NCBI GenBank assembly: GCA_035938215.1
Contig: DASZHC010000121.1
Coordinates: 1-12,715 of the forward strand
Reading direction: 5' to 3'
Origin: DASZHC01 sp035938215
GTDB taxonomy: Bacteria; Verrucomicrobiota; Verrucomicrobiia; Chthoniobacterales; JAFAMB01
Length of the DNA: 12,715 nucleotides
A program made the translations under genes and the position numbers. A model generated the notes under the pieces. The model saw nothing but the letters and a program-made list of their open reading frames with translations, had not been told where the DNA came from and searched no databases. Position 1 is the stretch's first letter; every line of letters starts with the position of its first letter. Shown in pieces: positions 5,599 to 12,715 of this stretch.

Positions 5599-7512
5599 AT
5601 GCATATTTCTAGTAAAACCAAGCCGGAATATACGAACGACCGGCCAAGTCTAGCCAGGTATCAAACTGGCGGTTACGTCATGATAAGGGAGCGTTCAGCG
5701 CTGGACGCGATCGCTTTAGAGATTCAAGCATCTGATCAAGCGGTCGCCTTAGACCTCGAGACGTATGGGACGAGCGAGGATAAGAAGATCAAAAAGGATG
5801 AACCCCTTGATTCGTGGCGTGGTGAGATCCGGCTCTTGTCATTGCAGTTTCCGGACCGTGTTCCTTGGTTAATAGACCTCAGTGCGACCGGCTACGGTCT
5901 GGGCGAACTGGGTAAGGTCTTGGAGGCCGCCGAAATCATCGGGCATAACATGAAATTTAATGCCCTCTGGCTAGCCAGGAAATGCAATGTCCACTTGGTC
6001 AAGATGATCGATACATCCTCAGCCAGTCGGATTCTTTCCAACGGCGATTCGAAACTTGGCGATAGGCTTGGGGAAGTTGCAGACCGGTATCTGGGGATCG
6101 AACTTCGAACAGACCGAGGAAGAAGCGATTGGGGCGCACCCATACTCCTGTCCGAGCAGATTCAATATGCTGCTCAGGACGTGGAACACCTGCACGCTCT
6201 CAAGGAAAAGTTGGATGCTGAGTTAAATGCTGCCGGACTGATGGGCGTTTTGCGTCTGGAGATGGATTTGCTACCGGTTGTAGTCGGAATGGAATTAGTA
6301 GGTTTCTGTGTTGATCGGAAGAAACTCGAAGAATTAGCGGCGAAAGCTACACAAGAACGGGACCAAGTTGCTAAAACTGTCAACAAGCTCTTGGGAAGAC
6401 GAGGCGTCAACTTGAACGCTTCCGCTCAGCTCCTGGAGGCGTTGCAAGGCCTAGGGATTGCTCTCAAGAATACGAGCGATAATTCTTTATCGAAATGCCG
6501 CCATGCGGTTGCCGACGCTATCCTGGACTACAGAAAATGGAAGAAGCTCAAAGAGAATGTCGAGTCTCTCATCCACGAAATCAGGCCCGACGGCCGAATT
6601 CATGGCGAGTTTAATCCACTGGGAACCGATACCGGGTGGTTCTCGAGTTCTGAGCCGAACATGCAAAATATTACGCGCGGAGAAATCCGGACTGCCTTCG
6701 GGGCATCAGTCGGGAATGTTCTGGTAATCGCCAACTATAGTCAGATTGAGCTACGGGCAGCCGCGTATTTTTCTGGAGATAAGAGGATGATTGAGGCGTT
6801 TGTTAAGGGTGAAGACCTGCACACTAAGACTGCTTCAATTGTCTTAGGTAGGTCGGACAAGGAGATAACCCACGAAAACCGGCAACTGGCAAAAGCGCTT
6901 AACTTCGGACTTCTGTACGGTCAATCTGCAAAGGGGATCGTTCAATATACCAGGACCCGCTACGGGCTCGAAATGACCGAAAAACAGGCCGCTAAAACCC
7001 GGGCAATATTCTTCGAGCACTACGACGGGTTAGCTCGTTGGCACGCGAAAGCCTGGGATGAAGTGGAATGCACAGAAGTCGTGGAGGGTAGGACAATCTT
7101 AGGAAGGCGAAGATTAATTAACCCGAAAGCTAGCAATTGGGACTGCTTTCAATCTAAAACAAACCTAGTTGTTCAGGGCGCTTGCGCGGACGGAATAAAA
7201 CTGGCCTTGCGCGAGATTCGTAAACGGTTGCCGCGAAGCGCATGGATCATCGCCATTGTACACGATGAAATCATTGTTGAGACACCTGAGGCAAAAGCGG
7301 AGCAGGTTAAAAAGCTTCTGGAAAAGATTATGGTTAGCGTTTTTGATAAACTATTTGAAAAACAAGTACCAATCGCAGTAGACGCTAAGATCTGCGAAAA
7401 CTGGGGTGAGAATAAGGGCGTCTGTGATCTGTGTGGCTCTCAAATTGGATATAGGGAAATCGTTTCCCAGTCTGACCCATCGAGCCAGGTCGACCGAAAC
7501 CTTCTTGGCTAG
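5599..7512 (+). CDS. Family A DNA polymerase with 3'-5' exonuclease domain, catalytic residues altered
   Basis: The protein is 637 aa from ATG 5599; a TTG just before it and ATG 5680 are alternative starts. Layout: DEDD exonuclease domain (about 45-215), then thumb, palm and fingers (about 220-605). The 5' nuclease domain of housekeeping PolA is absent, as in phage and plasmid enzymes. Intact elements: exo I DLE (Asp52, Glu54), exo III YAAQD (Tyr190, Asp194), motif B RQLAKALNFGLLYG (Arg428, Lys432, Phe436, Tyr440) and motif C VHDE (His555-Glu557). Altered elements: exo II reads HNMKFN with Asn121 for the metal-binding Asp. TGR/xSS reads TGWFSS with Trp347 for Arg. Motif A reads NYSQIELR with Asn379 for the catalytic Asp. 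A CxxC (609, 612) lies in the tail. The frame is intact, so this is either a recent pseudo-enzyme or a DNA-binding protein without synthesis. Recombinase remnants lie upstream. Confidence 0.9.
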   Translation: MHISSKTKPEYTNDRPSLARYQTGGYVMIRERSALDAIALEIQASDQAVALDLETYGTSEDKKIKKDEPLDSWRGEIRLLSLQFPDRVPWLIDLSATGYGLGELGKVLEAAEIIGHNMKFNALWLARKCNVHLVKMIDTSSASRILSNGDSKLGDRLGEVADRYLGIELRTDRGRSDWGAPILLSEQIQYAAQDVEHLHALKEKLDAELNAAGLMGVLRLEMDLLPVVVGMELVGFCVDRKKLEELAAKATQERDQVAKTVNKLLGRRGVNLNASAQLLEALQGLGIALKNTSDNSLSKCRHAVADAILDYRKWKKLKENVESLIHEIRPDGRIHGEFNPLGTDTGWFSSSEPNMQNITRGEIRTAFGASVGNVLVIANYSQIELRAAAYFSGDKRMIEAFVKGEDLHTKTASIVLGRSDKEITHENRQLAKALNFGLLYGQSAKGIVQYTRTRYGLEMTEKQAAKTRAIFFEHYDGLARWHAKAWDEVECTEVVEGRTILGRRRLINPKASNWDCFQSKTNLVVQGACADGIKLALREIRKRLPRSAWIIAIVHDEIIVETPEAKAEQVKKLLEKIMVSVFDKLFEKQVPIAVDAKICENWGENKGVCDLCGSQIGYREIVSQSDPSSQVDRNLLG

Positions 7513-7578
7513 CACGCTAAGACCTTTGTGGATGATTTGACTAAAAGAAAACGCGCCAGGATTTGATTACAGCTCGTT

Positions 7579-7998
7579 TCACTGTATGGAAAAGTAATCA
7601 CAGTGTTTCTCGTCGATATTGAAAAGGCGGAGCACATCCCGCTTGGTTTCCTCAGAAACCGCTATTACCGCGTCGGCCATCTCAATTGCGGTGCGTTCCA
7701 ACCAACTCGAACAGTCATAACCGTATCCCAGTTGCTCGCGTTTCCACGGGCGCAGTGGTTCCAGCGAATGGACGGTCAAAACCATCGGAATATGGTAGTT
7801 AATTTTCGCAAGAATCGCGCCAAAATGCGTATACCAGGTGTGGCAGTGGACGACGTCCGCATCGACGCCAACCGTGTTGAAATCAATTGATCGCCGGATC
7901 GCACCGAACACGGAGTTTAGATTCTTTGGACAATGGAAGATTGCTGTATTAACGCCAAATCCTCGGACTTTTAAATTCGGCAGATCCGTTTCCTGATC
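7579..7998 (-). pseudogene. Glycogen-synthase-like GT4 glycosyltransferase, internal fragment
   Basis: The minus-strand frame from about 7998 to the stop at 7579 reads DQETDLPNLKVRGFG, then VDADVVHCHTWYTHFGAILA, VLTVHSLEPLRPWKREQLG, and IEMADAVIAVSEETKRDVLR. This is the acceptor-side Rossmann domain of GT4 glycogen synthases of the actinobacterial/acidobacterial GlgA type, which use ADP- or UDP-glucose. The N-terminal strand with its glycine loop (REYPPxxxGGxG) is missing. So is everything after FNIDEKHCDYFSIQ, where the family continues with the hinge and the nucleotide-sugar binding domain (about 250 aa). No start codon fits, and the fragment follows zwf on the same strand after 238 bp. It is a clear non-functional remnant. 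Confidence 0.75.
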
Positions 7999-8236
7999 AC
8001 CAATTCTCCTGTGCTTCTTGCTCCGCCGATTCAGCCTGCCTTCTCAGCTCATCGCAGTCCTGCGGTCTCCGTAAGTACTGAGTCACGGGAAAAGCTCCTG
8101 CATATTTGCCGGCTTTCGCGTCAGGCGCCAAAATCTAGGTCCATTCGCCGAGGTCGAAGAGTTGATGTACCCCCAGAAGAAGCCCCGGCCTCAAGGTTAT
8201 GCTGGATCCATCCGCTGTGTACGGCTTCATATCCGG

Positions 8237-9751
8237 TTATTTGTCGGAAGAATACCAATGATGTTTATCACGCTCAATAAGACGCGTCGCTGCTTCCGGT
8301 CCCCAAGTACCTGCAGGATAATTCGGGAGATCACTTGGCGGATTATTTTCCCAACCCTTGAGAATAGGAGAGGCAGCCTCCCATGCCGCTTCGACCATGT
8401 CAGACCGATGAAACAAACTTGTGTCCCCAACCATGCAATCATAGAGCAATTTTTCGTACCCTGTCGTCGGCTGCCTGTCCCCGAATTGGTCGTAACCAAA
8501 ATCCAACTTCACAGATCTCGTACAAATTGTGGGCCCTGGAATTTTTGCGCGTACCTGAAGCGCAATACCCTCTTCAGGTTGGATTTTGAAGATCAGATAG
8601 TTCGGAAGGATCGGATCCGCTTCATTTGTAGAAAACAATGAAAGCGGCGGCGTTTTGAAACGGACGACTATTGTGGTTGTGCGCCGCGGCATGCGCTTGC
8701 CAGATCGCAGGTAAAATGGAACACCCGCCCAACGCCAGTTCTCGATGCGGAGCTTGACTGCGGCGAACGTTTCCACCGTCGAATTTGGATTGACGTTCAG
8801 TTCCTGCCGGTATCCGGGCACTTTCTTGCCGGTAAGCATTCCCTCTCCGTACTGACCGCGCACGGTGTCGGAAAGAGCTTCTTCGGATGTGGACAGATGG
8901 ATGGACCGAAGCAATTTCACTTTCTCGTTTCGAATCGCTTCGCCCTCCAATGAAGTCGGAGGTTCCATGGCGATCAAAGCAAGGAGCATAAACATGTGGT
9001 TTTGCATCACGTCTCGAAAAGCGCCTGCCGTTTCGTAAAATGCTCCGCGACCCTCCACGCCAATCGATTCAGCAACCGTCAATTGAACGTGATCGATGTA
9101 GCGCCTGTTCCAAACCGGTTCGAAAATTGCGTTACCAAGGCGGAAAACCAGCAGATTCTGGGCTGTCTCCTTTCCCAGATAGTGATCGATCCGGTAAATC
9201 TGGTGTTCATGAAGGACGGATGTCAGCTCGGCGTTAAGCTTGCGAGCGGAATCCAGGTCATGTCCAAACGGCTTCTCAATGATAACCCTGCGCCAGCGGC
9301 CAGTCTCTTCCTCCAACAAACCGGCTTCCGACAGCCGCTTTGCAATTGTTGCGAAGTAGTCCGGCTGCACCGATAAGTAGAAGACCGCATTCCCGGAGGT
9401 GCCAAATTTCGTTTCCGATTCGCGCAGAGCCTCCGCCAGTTTTTTATAAGTCTCCGGTTTGTCGAACTCACCCGCACAATACGAAATACGTTCCCGGAAT
9501 TTGCTCCAGAGATTCGGGGCGACAGGCTGTGTACCCAGCTCAGCAAGATCTTTACCGAGTTGTTCCCTGAATATGTCATCGGAGAGAGGTCGCCGCGCCA
9601 CTCCGATGATACTGAAATGTGCGGGCAAAAGATGGTACGATCCGAGGTTGTAGAGCGAAGGGAGGAGCTTTCTCTTGGTCAGATCGCCAGAGGCGCCAAA
9701 TATCACAATGGCGCACGGTTCGGCCGCCTGAGGAATCGGACATGCATCCAT
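8237..9751 (-). CDS. zwf: Glucose-6-phosphate 1-dehydrogenase
   Basis: This 504-aa cytoplasmic enzyme has the usual family length. It oxidises glucose 6-phosphate to 6-phosphogluconolactone with NADP+ (or NAD+), the entry step of the oxidative pentose phosphate pathway. The coenzyme-binding GASGDLTKRKL lies at residues 19-29, EKPFGHD at 159-165, and the substrate/catalytic signature RIDHYLGKE at 187-195 (His190 region). The C-terminal beta domain is complete (SGKRMPRRTT, TGYEKLLYDCMVGD, WGP). The start ATG 9751 lies 5 bp after the gnd stop codon. An AGGAAA element inside the end of gnd can serve as ribosome binding site, so the two genes form one operon with coupled translation. No 6-phosphogluconolactonase gene follows; a broken glycosyltransferase fragment lies there instead. 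Confidence 0.97.
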   Translation of the reverse strand: MDACPIPQAAEPCAIVIFGASGDLTKRKLLPSLYNLGSYHLLPAHFSIIGVARRPLSDDIFREQLGKDLAELGTQPVAPNLWSKFRERISYCAGEFDKPETYKKLAEALRESETKFGTSGNAVFYLSVQPDYFATIAKRLSEAGLLEEETGRWRRVIIEKPFGHDLDSARKLNAELTSVLHEHQIYRIDHYLGKETAQNLLVFRLGNAIFEPVWNRRYIDHVQLTVAESIGVEGRGAFYETAGAFRDVMQNHMFMLLALIAMEPPTSLEGEAIRNEKVKLLRSIHLSTSEEALSDTVRGQYGEGMLTGKKVPGYRQELNVNPNSTVETFAAVKLRIENWRWAGVPFYLRSGKRMPRRTTTIVVRFKTPPLSLFSTNEADPILPNYLIFKIQPEEGIALQVRAKIPGPTICTRSVKLDFGYDQFGDRQPTTGYEKLLYDCMVGDTSLFHRSDMVEAAWEAASPILKGWENNPPSDLPNYPAGTWGPEAATRLIERDKHHWYSSDK

Positions 9752-9756
9752 ACAAA

Positions 9757-10740
9757 TCAGTTTCCTGGATAAATTTCGACGTGTCCACCGAACTTATTAC
9801 GCATCGCCGACAACATCTTCTCGGCAAATGTATGCTCCTGCCTTGAGCGAAAACGGGCGAACAAGGCCGCAGTCAAAACCTCTGCTGAAACAGCTTCCTC
9901 GATTGCAGCCTGGATCGTCCAGCGGCCCTCTCCCGAGTCCTGAACAACTCCCGTAAATTTGGCCAACTGCGGATCTTCGGCCAACGCCATGGCGGTTAGA
10001 TCGAGCAGCCACGAGCCGACGACACTCCCACGTCTCCAGAGTTCCGCTATATCGGCCGCATTGAAATCGTATCGGTATCCCTCAGTCAAAGTTTGAGACG
10101 CGGCGCCTCGCAGAATATCGAACCCCTCGGCATAGGCCTGCATCACTCCATATTCGATCCCGTTGTGAATCATTTTAACGAAATGCCCAGCTCCGGAGGG
10201 CCCGCAATACAGAAACCCTTTTTCCGCCGTACCCTTGATATTCTCCCGTCCGGGTGACGGGGGGATGTCTCCCTGACCAGGTGCGAGGCTCTCGAAGATC
10301 GGTTCCAGACGTCTCACCGCACCTTCGTCACCGCCAATCATCAAACAATATCCACGCTCAATACCCCAGACGCCGCCGCTCGTTCCAGCATCAAGGTAAT
10401 GGACTCCCTGTCTCTTAAGAGAATCACTGCGCCGCACATCATCCTTGTAAAATGAATTCCCCCCATCGATGATCGTATCGCCCGATTCAAGGAATGGTCG
10501 CAGATGCTCTATTGTTTCCTCGGTCGGAGCTCCTGCCGGAACCATAAGCCAGACTGCCCGCGGTTTTGCCAGCTTCTTGGCAAGATCCGCAAAGTCCGTA
10601 GCCCCGATTGCCCCTTCCTTTGCTAGCGCCGCCACCGATTCCTGTTTGAGATCGTATACAGCTACTTCATGCTCTCTGCGCATAAGACGGCGCGCCATAT
10701 TTGCCCCCATTCGCCCCAAACCAACAATACCGATTTGCAT
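9757..10740 (-). CDS. gnd: 6-phosphogluconate dehydrogenase, decarboxylating, short form
   Basis: The protein is 327 aa, the short (about 300-340 aa) form found in many bacteria and often NAD-dependent, rather than the 470-aa NADP form. It converts 6-phosphogluconate to ribulose 5-phosphate and CO2. Motifs: Rossmann GLGRMG (residues 7-12), LMVPAGAPTEETI (65-77), substrate-binding GTSGGVWG (119-126), catalytic HFVKMIHNGIEY (Lys189, Asn193, Glu196) and the C-terminal GEGRWTIQAA (270-279). ATG 10740 is chosen because MQIGIVGLG begins the fold directly and a GAGAG element lies 6-7 nt upstream. An in-frame ATG at 10773 lies inside the SDR remnant and is rejected. The gene is first in the gnd-zwf operon. 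Confidence 0.95.
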   Translation of the reverse strand: MQIGIVGLGRMGANMARRLMRREHEVAVYDLKQESVAALAKEGAIGATDFADLAKKLAKPRAVWLMVPAGAPTEETIEHLRPFLESGDTIIDGGNSFYKDDVRRSDSLKRQGVHYLDAGTSGGVWGIERGYCLMIGGDEGAVRRLEPIFESLAPGQGDIPPSPGRENIKGTAEKGFLYCGPSGAGHFVKMIHNGIEYGVMQAYAEGFDILRGAASQTLTEGYRYDFNAADIAELWRRGSVVGSWLLDLTAMALAEDPQLAKFTGVVQDSGEGRWTIQAAIEEAVSAEVLTAALFARFRSRQEHTFAEKMLSAMRNKFGGHVEIYPGN

Positions 10741-10760
10741 AATTTTCTCTCTATTGCTCC

Positions 10761-10885
10761 CTAGTAGTTCCATGTCAGGCCGCTATCGACGACTATCCTC
10801 ACGTCAGTGATGCAATCTGCGTCTGACGAAGCAAGAAAATCGCGCCACACCGGCGACATCGCTCAGTCTTACCAAACTTCGCAAA
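10761..10885 (-). pseudogene. C-terminal remnant of a short-chain dehydrogenase (glucose 1-dehydrogenase-like SDR)
   Basis: On the minus strand one frame reads SDVAGVARF and the next reads LASSDADCITDVRIVVDSGL and then TWNY before a TAG (10761-10763). Joined, they give the standard C-terminus of classical SDRs: DVAxxVxFLASxxAxYITG, then the closing strand VDGGLTWNY, where the second Gly is Ser here. The frame change lies in a run of four A on plus (10836-10839), consistent with one inserted base. Upstream of about 10885 no SDR sequence is recognised, so the Rossmann fold and YxxxK active site are lost. Only 20 bp separate it from gnd, so an SDR-gnd-zwf operon probably existed earlier. Confidence 0.65.
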
Positions 10886-11173
10886 AGAAATGTTCTCCAG
10901 TAAAGCTTTCAATTTCGTCGGAATAGACAAAAAAAAGCGGCTGCGAGGAGCATCAGGTCAAAGGGCTCGAAACTCGCTGAGACTTACCTCGGTTAGGAAC
11001 AACATCACGAGCGACCACTCGACCTCCAGAAAAAACCCTGCTCCACCTCCCTGCCGCAGCGATGCGAGCGTAGCCAATCAATCCGCACGTGATCTTTCGG
11101 CATCCCTTGGCTCCGAGCCGTTCAAGGTTTTCCATTGCGCCTCAGAATTGGTTTGTTGTACTGTTCAATTACA

Positions 11174-11458
11174 GTGCATCAACCCAAACTTCCCGAACAC
11201 AAGCTTCACGAAAAGGCTAGGCGCGGCATTGAACGGCTAATTGCCGATCGGGGGATTCAGCCAGGCACCCGGGTTCCTGCAGAGCGCGAGTTAGCCAGAG
11301 AGCTTTACGTCAGCGTGACCACAATTCGCACCGCCCTAAAGGCGTTGGAGCTGGAAGGCAAGATTGAACGTGCACCTGGTCGATGGACCATTGTGCGATA
11401 GCTAGGTCCGTTCTTCAGCTTCGCCCAAGAGATGAAGCTACGCGGCTTGACGCCTTGA
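11174..11458 (+). pseudogene. GntR-family regulator (GntR-UTRA type) broken by in-frame stops
   Basis: From GTG 11174 the frame encodes a complete winged helix-turn-helix of the GntR family (HEKARRGIERLIADRGIQPG, then RVPAERELARELYVSVTTIR and TALKALELEGKIERAPGRW). It meets a TAG at 11399-11401. The same frame then continues LGPFFSFAQEMKLRGLTP and stops again at 11456-11458. FSFxxEMxxRGLxP is the typical first strand and helix of the UTRA ligand-binding domain found in HutC-type GntR regulators. So the original protein (about 240 aa) has lost nearly its whole sensor domain. A 75-aa DNA-binding stub could still be made; whether it is, is unknown. An ATG at 11135 is an alternative start. Proximity to gnd-zwf and tkt suggests a former sugar regulator. 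Confidence 0.7.
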
Positions 11459-11644
11459 CTTGGAATAACACACGATGCCAAGCGGGCGGGTTTTGGTCTC
11501 TGTCTAAAAAGCTTCAATTCCGCAATTCCTGGACTGACTTCCCGGCCTTCGGGTCTCCATAGCAGCACCTGGTTTCGCTTTCTCCTGGCATATTGACCCG
11601 AACTTCATTCATTCTACCCCTGATTAGCTTGTGGATTTAGATTA

Positions 11645-11674
11645 GCCGGTCCGCGCGTAACCGCGCGGACCGGC
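11645..11674. terminator. Perfect 13-bp stem hairpin with TAAC loop, possible terminator
   Basis: GCCGGTCCGCGCG (11645-11657) and CGCGCGGACCGGC (11662-11674) pair perfectly around a TAAC loop. The stem is nearly all G-C. No T-tract follows on plus (CTTATCCCCCC) and only a mixed AT stretch follows on minus. An intrinsic terminator is therefore possible but not typical; a REP-like palindrome is the alternative. Confidence 0.45.
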
Positions 11675-11829
11675 CTTATCCCCCCAGAAAAAGCTGTTAT
11701 TTCGGACAGATCGGAGTCGTAGCTTTTTGATGGGTTACACTACATGCGACTCTGCGTAAAGTCTGTTCTGATCTCGCCGTAAATCCGTGATTTGTTCTCG
11801 CCTAGCCGACCGAGATTCCGGAACATTGT

Positions 11830-12063
11830 TTACACGACCAATGCGATTTGAGAGTCTGCACAGCAGCGAGCAAGCTCATTTAGCTGGTTTTGCGGAACAT
11901 CATCAGGAAGTTGGCATAGCCGGCAATTTACCGTCAAATTCGAAGAAAGATCTAAAACCATGAAAAGTGGAGAGTTGTTTCCAACGTCTCTCTTAATTGT
12001 TAGAAAGCAAAGCCAGAAATCGGCCCGCACAGATACTACCGCTGGATGAACGTTTGACCGCAC
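11830..12063 (-). CDS. Hypothetical protein, doubtful
   Basis: A 77-codon frame starts at GTG 12063 and ends at 11830. It contains FLTIKRDVGNNSPLFMVLDL, then NCRLCQLPDDVPQNQLNELA, including a CRLC pair, and its composition is protein-like rather than random. I do not recognise a family. There is no good ribosome binding site, and the position between a broken regulator and the divergent transketolase gives no hint of function. It could be a fragment of a longer decayed gene. Confidence 0.25.
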   Translation of the reverse strand: MRSNVHPAVVSVRADFWLCFLTIKRDVGNNSPLFMVLDLSSNLTVNCRLCQLPDDVPQNQLNELARCCADSQIALVV

Positions 12064-12156
12064 ACCCCTGCGCTTTTGCCTTAAATACGCACTTTCTACA
12101 CTAGTTAACCGTCACTTCTTGTTCCGCCAACCTTCCCCAAAAAGACTTCGCTGTAT

Positions 12157-12715
12157 ATGCCCGACCTAACCTCCGTCTCGATCAACACCATCCGGACCCT
12201 TTGCATGGACGCCGTCCAGCAAGCGAACTCCGGCCATCCAGGAACCCCGATGGCCATGGCGCCCGTCGTTTACGCGCTGTGGCAAGATTATTTGCGGTTT
12301 GACCCAGAAGACCCCATCTGGCCTAACCGTGACCGGTTTATCCTCTCGGCTGGTCACGCCTCGACGTTGTTGTATGCCCTGCTGCACTTGGCAGGGGTCA
12401 AGGCGGTTAATCGCAAATACGAAACCTTGGGCGAGTTCGCGGTCTCTCTGGAGGACCTTAAAAAGTTTCGCCAACTCGAAAGCAAATGCCCCGGCCACCC
12501 CGAGTACCGTTGGACGTCCGGGGTGGAGACCACCACGGGCCCCTTGGGCCAAGGGGTGGCCACCAGCGTGGGCGTCGCATTGGCCGGCAAGTGGCTGGCC
12601 GAACGGTACAACCGGCCCAACTTTACCCTGTTTGACTACGATGTATACGCCTTGGCGGGTGACGGGTGCATGATGGAGGGCATCAGCGCCGAGGCGGCCT
12701 CGCTGGCGGGTCATT
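12157..12715 (+). CDS. tkt: Transketolase, N-terminal part (cut by window edge)
   Basis: From ATG 12157 the gene runs off the window after 186 codons of an expected 650-700. It is the thiamine-diphosphate enzyme of the non-oxidative pentose phosphate pathway, moving two-carbon ketol units between xylulose 5-phosphate and aldoses. Family motifs appear in the right order: SGHPGTPMAMAP (residues 25-36), DRFILSAGHAST (59-70), GPLGQGVA and the ThDP/Mg-binding GDGCMMEG (168-175). The bases are more GC-rich than in the surrounding decayed DNA, as expected for a conserved core gene. No strong ribosome binding site is visible. It lies near gnd-zwf on the other strand, so both pentose phosphate branches are encoded close together. 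A long antisense frame here is a shadow. Confidence 0.95.
   Translation, partial: MPDLTSVSINTIRTLCMDAVQQANSGHPGTPMAMAPVVYALWQDYLRFDPEDPIWPNRDRFILSAGHASTLLYALLHLAGVKAVNRKYETLGEFAVSLEDLKKFRQLESKCPGHPEYRWTSGVETTTGPLGQGVATSVGVALAGKWLAERYNRPNFTLFDYDVYALAGDGCMMEGISAEAASLAGH

Larger units (their letters stand above)
11459..12156. other. Intergenic interval before transketolase
   Basis: These 698 bases hold a very stable GC-rich hairpin (11645-11674) and one weak minus-strand candidate ORF (11830-12063). No riboswitch or clear promoter for the transketolase gene was recognised. The first 100 bases may be decayed remainder of the GntR gene's sensor domain, but no reading of them is convincing. Confidence 0.5.

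Noticed and set aside
7997..8086. 29-codon minus-strand frame (VTQYLRRPQDCDELRRQAES...) between zwf and the glycosyltransferase remnant
   Set aside because: The opening vaguely recalls small helical proteins with a YxRRAxxC start, but it is far too short and ends at the remnant's edge; support is insufficient.
8162..8641. Plus-strand 159-codon frame opposite the end of zwf
   Set aside because: It is antisense to the conserved C-terminal domain of G6PDH, with no recognisable protein features.
10738..10773. Alternative gnd start at 10773, 11 codons upstream
   Set aside because: The added residues come from the SDR remnant's reading region, and the fold begins at MQIGIVGLG with a GAGAG element in front of ATG 10740.
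10953..11135. 60-codon minus-strand frame upstream of the SDR remnant
   Set aside because: No family recognised and no continuity with the SDR; probably chance.
12166..12714. Long minus-strand frame opposite transketolase
   Set aside because: The plus strand carries clear transketolase motifs; the antisense frame is open only because of third-position GC.

Overview
The window looks like accessory chromosome of a mid-GC Gram-negative bacterium. The proteins remind me most of Acidobacteriota: a short-form gnd next to zwf, an SDR remnant ending in LTWNY, a GT4 glycogen-synthase-like remnant, and a stand-alone exonuclease/polymerase of the PolA family. This placement rests on recalled family resemblance only and is moderate to low in confidence. 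No rRNA, tRNA or CRISPR was found.

Left part (1-2212). The 5' end of a SAM-dependent methyltransferase gene (minus, cut by the window edge) lies downstream of an NmrA-like NAD(P)-binding protein gene (minus). A TetR/AcrR regulator (plus) is divergent from it. The 96-bp divergent gap holds two 16-bp palindromes 33 bp apart with an AT-rich dyad midway between them, which is a textbook twin-operator layout.

Second part (2213-3900). A toxin-antitoxin remnant (intact small antitoxin, decapitated ParE/RelE toxin) and a SnoaL/NTF2-like gene sit between two related non-coding blocks. These blocks share a 33-bp direct repeat (27/33 identical), each followed by a hairpin with a 10-12 bp stem and a loop of about 31 nt. 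They look like ends of a lost mobile element or paired structured elements.

Third part (3900-7512) is a gene graveyard around one long intact ORF. It holds a truncated UPF0175 antitoxin, a frameshifted tyrosine-recombinase fragment, an oppositely oriented recombinase C-terminus, and inverted repeats. After these comes a 637-aa family A DNA polymerase with a 3'-5' exonuclease domain and no 5' nuclease domain. It carries non-consensus residues at three normally invariant positions: exo II Asp to Asn, the TGR arginine to Trp, and the motif A catalytic Asp to Asn. Each is one transition away from the consensus. This is the most unusual observation in the window.

Fourth part (7513-12715) concerns sugar metabolism. 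gnd (6-phosphogluconate dehydrogenase) and zwf (glucose-6-phosphate dehydrogenase) form a tight minus-strand operon for the oxidative pentose phosphate pathway. Upstream of gnd is the frameshifted tail of an SDR gene, and downstream of zwf is an internal fragment of a glycogen-synthase-like glycosyltransferase. A GntR/UTRA regulator gene broken by in-frame stops lies further right. The window ends inside a transketolase gene (plus), which links to the non-oxidative branch. The intact core pathway genes are thus surrounded by decayed neighbours.
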